This document shows, one piece after another, positions 1-8,327 of a DNA stretch of 45,744 bases. The notes beneath the pieces are model-generated. The model saw nothing but the letters and a program-made list of their open reading frames with translations, was not told the DNA's origin and did not search any database. The DNA comes from Cyclospora cayetanensis. Lineage: Eukaryota; Apicomplexa; Conoidasida; Eucoccidiorida; Eimeriidae. Location of the stretch: assembly GCF_002999335.1 (NCBI RefSeq), contig NW_020312198.1, forward strand, positions 1 through 45,744, read 5' to 3'. Numbering within the stretch: position 1 is the stretch's first letter; every line of letters begins with the position of its first letter. The position numbers were made by a program, and so were the translations under genes.

Positions 1-140
1 GGGGGGGGGTATGGTGGTTCGGGGGGGGGGAGGCGGCGGCGGGGGTGGGGCAGGGGACGCGGCCGGGCTGGGGGGGTGACGACCGGGTTGCGTGGGTTAG
101 GGTGAGCGGAGAGGAGGGGTGTGGGGGGGGGGAGGAGGGG
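1..140. repeat. G-homopolymer-rich low-complexity left end
   Basis: Runs of 7-11 G alternate with short mixed segments and there is no coding signal. One GGGTTAGGG-like string occurs near 94 but no tandem telomeric array follows. The texture differs sharply from the rest of the window and looks like a low-quality contig end or assembly artefact rather than a biological element. Confidence 0.6.
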
Positions 141-196
141 GTGGATGCAAGCCTCCAAGTTCATGAATCCTAAATGAAGCAAGAGAGTGTGTGCTT

Positions 197-1492
197 CTAC
201 GTGAGGCTCGCTTTTTTTCTGGATGCCCGTGTAAGGGTTGCAATGGGAGGGCCTTCCGTGGAGTTCATGACCCCATTATGAGGGGGCCCCATGAGTGTCT
301 TTAGGGCTTCCATCCTCTCATGCCCCAAGCTAGCCTTCATTGCCAAGTATATCCTCCGACTCACATCAGCATCGGTTGCAGCATACAGCAGCTGCTGCTC
401 ACTCAGAGCTCCTCCCCAATCGCTTTGTTGCTGCGCCTTATCTAGTGATTCCCGCAAGTATATGGCACACAGCTCTCTGAGTGACAGGCCCCGGGGGCCT
501 CCGTGAGCTCCCAAAGAGGGTATCCCAGGGCCCCAAGAGTTTCGCGGGCCTCCCAGCGCCCCTAAAATTGCAGAGGGGCCCCTGGCTGCTGAGCGAGAGC
601 GAGAGAGGAGAGTGGACGCCTGGTGAAGACAGAAAAGCCTCTGGGCAGAGACTCCGAATTCATTCTGAAGCAGTAGGGCTTCCAGAGAAGCCCCTTGGGT
701 GGCCTTTAGTATGGTGCTGTCCCTTAAGATGGCAGCGACACAGTGAGGGAGGCCTCCTAGGGGCCGTAGCAGAAATACAGCAGCCACTCCTGGGGCCCCC
801 AACTGCAGTACGCGAAGAGGCACCTGGGGTGCCCTACGAGGGGTGGGATCGTGTTCCGTATCGAACCCCAAGACGAGCTGAGGCTCCGCATCATCCCTAC
901 TGGTGATGCTGCTGGTGGGGGTGGCGGCAGTGGTGGTGATGGTGGCAGCAGGGGTAGTGGAGTCCTCGCTGCTAGCTCGTATGCAGGCTTCCAGCAGTGC
1001 CTCGCACGCTTCTAGAGCAGCTTGAGGCGTCTCTACTACTAGGAGGGTCCCACGGAACTGCGCCGGTGGGAGGGGGAGACTGCCAGCGAGTTGGCTAAGG
1101 CCGACTGTAGCGTTTCGGAGGGAGCGTTGGGAAACGCTGCGAGCTGAAGACACTGCTAAGCCTCCGCAGAGGCGAATAGAGTGCCGGGAAGGCCCTAATC
1201 GGAGGCTTTCCAGAGGATTCTGGTGGTAAGGGCGCCACTCTCCAAGGGAGGCTGACTCCCCCCGCCTGCTGGGCTGGAGCAGCAACTCCCAGGCAGAGAG
1301 CGGCAAGGCCTTCCGAAGCAAGCAGCTGCGTAGGGGCGGCTGGAAGAAGGAGATCTTCGGCATCGTGCCGCCGAAGCCATTGGTGTTTGGGGGCCCCCGA
1401 CCCGCTGAGATCGGCTCAGGGGGCCCCTCAGAAGGAGCAGGCCCCCACAGACTCCTGGAAAAATAGCAAGCGCCGAAAAAAACAAACTGCAT
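197..1492 (-). CDS. 3'-5' exonuclease domain protein (DEDDy/WRN-exo-like)
   Basis: The C-terminal half is a DnaQ-fold 3'-5' exonuclease domain. Counting from the ATG at 1492 (431 residues), Exo I is GFDTEHD with D211 and E213. Exo III is LYAATDAD with Y370 and D374, the DEDDy signature. The LDK...SDW segment just before it (near D351) is typical of the WRN/RNase D-like branch. The Exo II position reads QGASLEALLL, with Glu (E271) where the family has Asp. About 45 residues rich in Gly-Pro (GALGGPRNSWGP) separate Exo II from Exo III. The frame is open up to 1588 but only from a GTG; the first ATG is at 1492 and gives a hydrophobic/aromatic N terminus (MQFVFFGACYF) that could be an organelle leader. 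A second candidate start is an ATG about 43 codons downstream. The gene is single-exon here and divergent from the BRAP2-like gene. Substrate (DNA or RNA) cannot be told. The fold is confident; activity is uncertain because of the Exo II change. Confidence 0.82.
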   Translation of the reverse strand: MQFVFFGACYFSRSLWGPAPSEGPPEPISAGRGPPNTNGFGGTMPKISFFQPPLRSCLLRKALPLSAWELLLQPSRRGESASLGEWRPYHQNPLESLRLGPSRHSIRLCGGLAVSSARSVSQRSLRNATVGLSQLAGSLPLPPAQFRGTLLVVETPQAALEACEALLEACIRASSEDSTTPAATITTTAATPTSSITSRDDAEPQLVLGFDTEHDPTPRRAPQVPLRVLQLGAPGVAAVFLLRPLGGLPHCVAAILRDSTILKATQGASLEALLLQNEFGVSAQRLFCLHQASTLLSRSRSAARGPSAILGALGGPRNSWGPGIPSLGAHGGPRGLSLRELCAIYLRESLDKAQQQSDWGGALSEQQLLYAATDADVSRRIYLAMKASLGHERMEALKTLMGPPHNGVMNSTEGPPIATLTRASRKKASLT

Positions 1493-1983
1493 GCGCGCCG
1501 CGGAAGGATGCGCGGGATGGGAGAGCAGGGATTCTTCGCAGGCGCCCGGAGGGGGGCCCCCAGGTAGGGGGCCCCCCGCGTGTGCCACTGCATCGGCGTC
1601 GGCGGCAGTGTGTCAGAGCACCGGTGCGGCCACAAAAGGGGCATAACACCACTTTAATGCCTAATTTAGGGTGTCTGGACACTGCCGCGGAACTCCGTGG
1701 TTTGAATTTGTAGCTTCCTCCGCGGAGGCTGTGCCTCCGCCCCCTCAGGAGCTGCAGCTGCGGCTCCTGGGAGCATTGGCGCTGCTGATCCTCTTGTTGC
1801 TTCTTGAAGGGCCTCTCCGTCCCAGCACACTCGCCTTGCCGCTCACACAGCTCCCCGTTTGGCTGTTTCTCCGCTGGAGCGTTGGCTGTGACGTTGCCGC
1901 AGATCTCAGGGGCCCCACCTGCCTCGCAGTGCAGTATAACAAAAGCATACAGGCACTCAGCGAAACTGCATGCACAACGAGGA
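1493..1983. promoter_or_regulatory. Divergent intergenic region
   Basis: About 490 bases lie between the ATGs of the leftward exonuclease gene and the rightward BRAP2-like gene, so both promoters should lie here. The stretch is GC-rich and holds several GGGGCCCC-type palindromes (near 1553, 1572 and 1911). No TATA-like box or tandem operator is visible. Confidence 0.4.
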
Positions 1984-4900
1984 ATGCCGGAGGGCGTCTC
2001 GGCACTGGACCATGGAGGCGCAGGAACTCCCCGCTTTGTGCTGCACCTCGATCTCCCTCCCCTAAGAACCCTCTCGGGAGCCTTGGACGTGTTGCTACAG
2101 ACGAAGGCACCCACTGAAGCAGTCGCGATACCTGCCGCAGCTTCCCAGGAGGCCAAGGCGCTCTTCGCTCCAGCGTCTCGGCAGGAGCCGCTGCCGCCTC
2201 CCCAGACACCAGGAATTCTGCGCAGCTGCTTCAGCGACACGAGCAAGGTGGTACGTGTGAGCTTGTTGAGTGGTGCGAGGGGCCGTCTTTTCCAGCTCAG
2301 GAGCGCTCAAACAGAGAGGCCTCTCTGCGGAGCCGCTCTGCATGCGGATGGACTTCCACGGGCGAGCAGCAGTACCCCTAGCAGCGGCTCGCAAGACAGC
2401 AGCAGCACCAGCGAGCGGGAAGGAGTTTTCCCTTCAGTTTCCGCCAGCGCCGCTGGGGAGGGGCCCCGCAGTGCAGGCGATCTCCACAATGCGGGGGGGG
2501 CCCCTGGGGGGCCCCCCGCCGGTGGGGTCGCAGGAACACCTTCAGGGGGCAACCTGGCCGGGGGGCCCCTAGAGGAGGCCCTTTGGACGCTGGTGGTAGC
2601 TTTGCCGGAGTGTGCCGCTTTCCGTGTGGGCTCTTTGCTGCGTCACCTGTGCGGGGATCTCCTTAACGACCTCACCGCTCTGTACCTTCTCCCGTCCCCC
2701 ATTGAGCAGCAGCACCAGCAGGAGCAGCAGCAGCAGAGGCTGAAGGAGGGCGTAGGCGGGAGGCCGCTCTACGCCGTGCTCTGCAGATGGAGCTCGCAAG
2801 CAGTAGGAAGGCGCTTTGTGCAGCGAGCTTCCGGAGTGGGGCCCCATTCTCTCGTACCGGGAGCAGCAGCAACAAACACTGCAGGAAGCGTGGAAGCACG
2901 TCAGCATCTCTGTTACCCACTGCAGAAAGGAAGTCGGCTAGGCGAGCTCTTAGGCCACAAATGCTCTCTTTGGGAAGCATGGGCACTGTACACCTTGCAG
3001 CTATCCGCCATCGTCGTCTCCGTCGGAGGGGTGGTGACACCCATCTCCGGTGCAGCGACCCCACTTTCCCCCCCTATGACCCCAAAGGGGCTTTTTCGGA
3101 GAACGGCCTCTGAGGTCAATATGTAGATATATGCATATATACATATACGTAGATATATACGTAGATATATATGTACATATAAATATACGTAGATATATAT
3201 GTACATATAAGCATATGTAGATATATATGTAGATATATCTATTTACGTTTATTCTATGGATATATATTACGTCTATTTGTGAATATATATTATATCTATA
3301 TATATATATATACATGCGGTGCAAACCCAATCGTTCCTATCCGCAGTACACTCAGCCGTATATGGGGGGCCATTTACTTCAGTCAAGCTATAGACAGCCC
3401 GAGCCTGCCCTTCTCTTGCGGTGTCTACGCCGCCTTACTTTCTATTTTAGCCTTGTCTTGTCGCCCACACATACATACATACATAATACATACCCTCATA
3501 TACACATCCATACACACACATACATACACACACATACATACCTACACACATGTACACATACCTACCTACACACATGTACACATACCTACACACATGTACA
3601 CATACATACACATATTCACATACATACATACACATATTCACATACATACTACATACACACATATTCACATACACACATACATACACCTACATACACACAT
3701 ATAAACATACACATACATACATACATATACACATACACACATGCATACATACACATACATATATACATACATACCAGCCCACCTACACACAGCTGCTGTA
3801 CACTTCTTTGTCGATAAGTGTATCTTTGTTCTTGCCGTATCTTATTTTTGAACTGTCGCTCTGGTATTCTTCTGGATTCCCAAGCAGGAAGGCCTTTTCT
3901 GCGCTGAAATGTGCCGTCAGGCGATGTGGCAGCTCCCTGGGTGCCCCGTGTGTCTCTCTCGAGCTGACGCGTCTGCCTCTGGCTTATACACCCTGCCCTT
4001 CTCTTGGCTGGGCTCTGCCGCCGCCGTTCGTGCCGCTTCCAGAGACGCTGCAGCGTTTACACCGACCCCACCGGAGATGCCTGAAGAAGGAACTTCCGCC
4101 GCTGCAGCCCTGCGTGCTGCGGCTGCTGCTGCACTCTCGCACTGCGCTGCATGCGCTGGCGTCCTACACTGGATGCTGCTGAAAAGAGTCTCTCAACGCC
4201 AGCTGAAGCAAGCGAAACAGCCGCAGCAGCAGCCGTCTTCGGACGCGCTGCTCCCCCCCCCGTCAGCAGCAGAAATGTCGGTGGCTCCCAGTAACACGTC
4301 CTTTGGAGAGCCTCATGTTTCTCTTCCCGACAGACTTTCCAGCGCGGCTGGCAGCAGCAGCAGTTTGGGCTGGACTCGCTGCGAAAGTCTTTTTGCCCGC
4401 TTCGCCAATCGACGTTGCAGCGACAGCAGGAGAGGCCGCAGCGCAAGCCCTTCGAGCGGCTCCAGCAGCAAGAGCAGCAGTATCTGCAGCAGCAAGAGCA
4501 GCAGTATCTGCAGCAGCAAGAGCAGCAGTATCTGCAGCAGCAAGAGCAGCAGTATCTGCAGCAACAGCGCGACTCGCAGCAGCGCTGGGTGCCTTTGCTT
4601 GGCTTCCAGCGAGGCCTTCTTGGGGACTTATAGACTTTCCAGAGAAAATAGCAGCAGCACTAATAGCAGCAGCACTAATAGCAGCAGCACTAATAGCAGC
4701 AGCACTAATAGCAGCAGCACTAATAGCAGCAGCACTAATAGCAGCAGCACTAATAGCAGCAGCACTAATAGCAGCTCCAGAAACACTAGCGGCAAGAGCA
4801 ACAGCGACATTAACAGCAATGGCGACAGCACCATTAAGAGCGACATGAACAGCAACAGCAACAGCGACAGCAACACAAACAGCAGCGGCAATGGCAACCT

Positions 4901-7706
4901 TCACAGCAACAGCACCAGCAACTTTAGCAGCAGCAGCAATAGCAACCTCAGCAGCAACGGCCTTGAGTGTTTCACCTGTGGGGATGCCAAGTCGCTCTGG
5001 TTGTGCCTCGTCTGCGCGCATTGCGGTAAGTATTTTGGAATCAAATTCTGCAGAGTAGTGTAGGTTCCGACGGCGGCTTTGCGTTCGCCTTTTTCTGTGT
5101 GGCAGCGAGTTCAGTGCATGGCTTAGGCGCCATCGAGACCAACACCCGTAGGGGTCTGGTGCAGAATCTTCTTCCCATCGCGCTCCCGATGCTCTGCCAG
5201 TGGGCAGAACTGCAGCAACGGCAGTCCGATAGACTCCTCCCTCTCTCCTCCGCTCCTGCTCCCTGCAAGCCAGCCTTGTCGTGCTTCAGCGATTTGCCGC
5301 TGCTCCGCCCCTGTGCCGCCTTCCCGCAGGCTGCGGTCGTTACAAAGGAGGCCATGCGAAGAGGCACTCGACCTCGCAACACCACTCGTTCTGCTTCGAC
5401 CTCTCTTCCGGCAGAGTGTGGGATTATGCGGGAGACTGTTTCGTCCACTCGCATCTCACCGCGCCGCTTCCTCTGCCCCTGCCCGCTTCCGTCCTGGAGG
5501 GGCCCCCCTGGATTCGCGTCGTGGGCAGCGGGGGAGGCGCAGGGGGCCCCCAGCACGGAGGGGCCCCCTCGACGACTTCCCTTACTTCTCCACACGGAGC
5601 GACACTCCCAGGCGGAACACGTCGACACCCCCAGGAGACTTCCAGCTTCGAACTGCGTATGGGCTTGGAGAGACTGCGCTGTGTGGCTACTGAGACGACG
5701 CCTGCGCGGCACGGGGGGGGCCCCCTCGCAGCAGCAGCTGCTGCTGCGGAATGCTTCGCCGACTCCAAGGCATCTGCAGCGACTGAGAACGGTGAGGCAG
5801 CGGGGGAGGGGGGCCCCTCGGGAGGCAACGAAGCCTGTGGAGGGGCCTCCAGCAGAGCGCGCGATGCTGCCGCAGGATTAGCGGACGGCGCGGAAGAGGA
5901 AGAAGAGGGGCAGCAGCAGCAGCAGCAGCTGCTGCAGCAGCAGTGGCAGCAGCAGCAGCTGCAATGCCACCTTGGAGCCTCTTCGGGCAAGGCAGCTTGT
6001 GCCGAAGATGCCTCGTGGGGGGGGCAGGATATTTCGCCGTTCGATTTCGCACCCCATAGCCTTGAGGGATGCGGGGAAAGCCTCGCAGACGGATGTCTTG
6101 CTGGAGCACATGCGCAGCTTCCTACGGATGCTCAGGACGGCGTGCAGGAGCAACAGCTGAGCCTCATTCTCTCATCTCAGCTGGAGTATCAGCGCGAAAT
6201 CTACGAGGTCCGTATCGGCGCTTCCCTCTGTCCCCTTTCGCCTTGCCTTGTCTTGTCTTATCTTGTTGTCTTGCCCCTCTCCTCCCACCCTTCCCGTCTA
6301 CTCCTCCCTATGCGGCGCATGCCTGGGGTGTCTCTCGGGGAAGGCTGCCTCCTACCAAGCGCTGTCTGTCCAATACAAAAATTTTCCCCTCCGTTTTCCC
6401 CCTCCATTATGCCCTTCCTTCCCACGTGCCCCTCCCTCGCCGTCTCCCCGCATTTTCAACGCGCGTCAGTGCCGACGTATGGGCGTCGCAGGTTCGTCTG
6501 CACGTGTTGGCGAGCTCCCTGTTGGGGGAGTTGGAGCTGAAGAATGCACAAATGAGCAGTCTGGAGGATCGAGCTCTGCATATTCAGGTAATTTACTTTC
6601 TCCAAGGGGCCCTTCTCTTTTTCGGCTCCATAGCTGCACACCCCTGTCCGTTCGCCCTTTACGGCTTCCCTCGCGGGGATGGCTATTTAGATGCATTCTT
6701 GTTTTGCTCTCGTCTCCTGCTCTGCTCGCGTCTCCTCGCGTCTCCCTTGCGGCTAGAGGGGCCCCTCCGCTGGCTGTCATCAACGCCGAACGGCAGTCCG
6801 AGAGGCAGCACAGAGGCGAAAAAAAGAAGGCACAGCGAGTTTGCTCCAGGAGAAGCTGCACGCCTGACAATCTGTCCGTCAAAACGCTGCGTCTTTATCT
6901 GTCCGTGCCCGTGGTGTATGTCAGCGAAGGAGTTTCCGGGTGTCTCTGCAGGTGGAACTAGCGGACTTGGCATGCAGGCGGCAGGACCTCTTTGCCTCGA
7001 TCTCGAGTTTGGAGAAGGAGAATAAGGCGCTCTCCGAGGAGCTGCTCTTTCTCACGCAGCTCACAGCGGCTATGCAGAGCGACGCGATGAAGCAACCCAA
7101 TCCAAGTCCAACGAGCACACCCGCGAATGCCACGGAGGGCATTAGCAGGACAGACGGAGAAGTTGCTTTTGCCGAGGATGCCTTTTCTGGGAGGCGCCAT
7201 GCGAGACAACACGCCGATAACAGCAGCAGCAGTCATGGATACGCTGATGAACAGACACCCCCTGCTGCAGCAACAGCCGAAGATGAAGCCGATGGGAGTG
7301 GGGGTGGTCTTAGTCCTGCTGCTGCTGCTTGTGCTGCTGCTACTGCTGCTGTTGCTGCAGAAGCGCCTTCGGGGAAACAGCTGCGACCAGCAAAGGCAGC
7401 GAAGTGCAAACGGCGCAAGTCAGCAGCAGCTGGTGCTGCTGCATCATCATCATCTGCGGAAACAGGCAAAAGCGGCAGCAAGAACTCCAAACGCATCACG
7501 CAGCTCGAGGCGACAGTCAAGCGTCTGGAAGAAGAGGTCAGCCGGCTGTCTATGGTGCCAACCTCTCCCCCATGCCCTTTGCGCTCTCAGGGGACTGCTC
7601 CTCGCATGCGGATGTGACGCTGTGCCTGCTGCTGCAGGTTGCTAGCCTCATTGAGGAGGTCGCAAGGCTGGGTGAGGCAGAGCCAGCCGCTTCTGGGCGC
7701 AGCTAG
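1984..7706 (+). CDS. BRAP: BRAP2-like RING/UBP-zinc-finger E3 ligase, 6 exons
   Basis: This is a homologue of BRCA1-associated protein (BRAP2/IMP), an E3 ligase family that binds ubiquitin through a UBP zinc finger. My exon model is 1984-3114, 3888-5025, 5330-6207, 6492-6587, 6952-7536 and 7638-7706 (stop), about 1298 residues; every junction keeps frame. Exon 1 carries the RRM-like BRAP2 domain (LVVALPECAAF..., PLYAVLCRW..., LWEAWALYTLQL). Exon 2 opens with CPVCLSRAD, matching the first RING Cys pair, then long Ser/Ala inserts, then CFTCG...LWLCLVCAHC. Exon 3 continues GCGRYKGGHAKRH...HH...RVWDYAGD, so the UBP finger is split by the 304-base intron 5026-5329 in phase 1. Exons 3-6 form a C-terminal coiled coil with acidic and Ala-rich inserts. 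The first in-frame ATG is at 1984. The second RING half is not recognisable. If the last intron is not spliced, the protein ends at 7617 instead. Animal BRAP is roughly half this length; the excess is low-complexity insertion. Confidence 0.9.
3121..3315. repeat. AT-rich microsatellite (TAGATATATATGTACATA-type)
   Basis: Imperfect tandem TA/GTA/CATA units with recurring GTAGATATAT blocks. It lies inside intron 3115-3887 of the BRAP2-like gene, starting just after the proposed donor GAG|GTCAAT. Confidence 0.9.
3466..3780. repeat. (CATA/CACA)n microsatellite tract
   Basis: About 310 bases of CATACA/CACATA/CATACCTA variants, including a locally repeated CACACATGTACACATACCTA unit. It occupies the second half of the same intron. 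The His/Tyr/Thr-rich and Cys/Val-rich frames through it are repeat translations, not genes. Confidence 0.93.
4464..4559 (+). repeat. 24-bp coding tandem repeat, 4 copies
   Basis: Four perfect copies of a 24-base unit encode SSKSSSIC in the BRAP2-like frame, in exon 2 between the RING Cys pair and the UBP finger. The identity of the copies suggests recent duplication by slippage or unequal exchange. Each copy adds one Cys. Confidence 0.95.
4650..4769 (+). repeat. 15-bp coding tandem repeat, 8 copies
   Basis: Eight perfect copies of AGCAGCAGCACTAAT encode SSSTN in the BRAP2-like frame. The other two forward frames are also open through most of it, so length changes by whole units would not disturb reading. 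Confidence 0.95.
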
Positions 7707-8327
7707 CCAGACCTAGCTATCGGCTGTCAGCGCCGCCAGTAGGCCCCCAGTTGATGGCTAGCAAGCCAGCTGTTCAGCTGCTTCCCAGCGTGCTGCTGTC
7801 TGCCTAGAGCCTGCCAGCTACTCACTAGGTCATTTACCCCCACATAGGCAGGCAGTAAGCGGTGTTTGCTATCTAGCTGCCCATTCGATAGTGAGGTGGC
7901 CTTGCTGAGGTGCAAGCGAAGAGCTGCCGTCGAACTCTGGGTGTTCGCTGCCTTGTCAGTTTGCTACCTAGCCGTCTACGGTAGAGCGGCACAAATTTGG
8001 CGAGCAACGTAGTTTCCCTTCCCTTTGTCCACTGGCAAATTTCGTAGGGTGGCATGACGCTATTCAAAATATGTGCGTCTGTCCATCCTAAACGCCTGTG
8101 GGCTGGTGGGGGGAGCTGGGGAGTATGGAGTTTTCCCCTCCTCAGCTTTCGCGCTACCGACCTAGCTATCGTACGGCGCGGGCAGGTAGAGTTCAGCGAG
8201 CGCATTAGAGGAGGCTTGCTGCTGCACAGCCAGTCAAAAGTGCAGTACCCTGCAACGCTACTAAACATGGGGGAGGGGGACTAAAGAATCGGCAACGGGG
8301 GGAGGGGGGCAGATCCTACAGGACCCC
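7707..8327. other. Convergent intergenic region
   Basis: About 620 bases between the 3' end of the BRAP2-like gene (+) and the 3' end of the APP1-domain gene (-). It is rich in GCTAGC/CTAGCC/CAGCTAG words. No convincing ORF, RNA gene or terminator-like structure was seen. Confidence 0.5.

Noticed and set aside
90..104. GGGTTAGGG-like telomere motif at the left end
   Set aside because: Single copy inside G-rich noise; no tandem array.
3466..3780. Repeat array considered as CRISPR
   Set aside because: Continuous short-unit microsatellite without unique spacers, in a eukaryotic intron.
3279..3880. Tyr/His/Thr-rich frames on + that resemble repeat proteins
   Set aside because: Translations of CATA/CACA microsatellite in the BRAP2-like intron.
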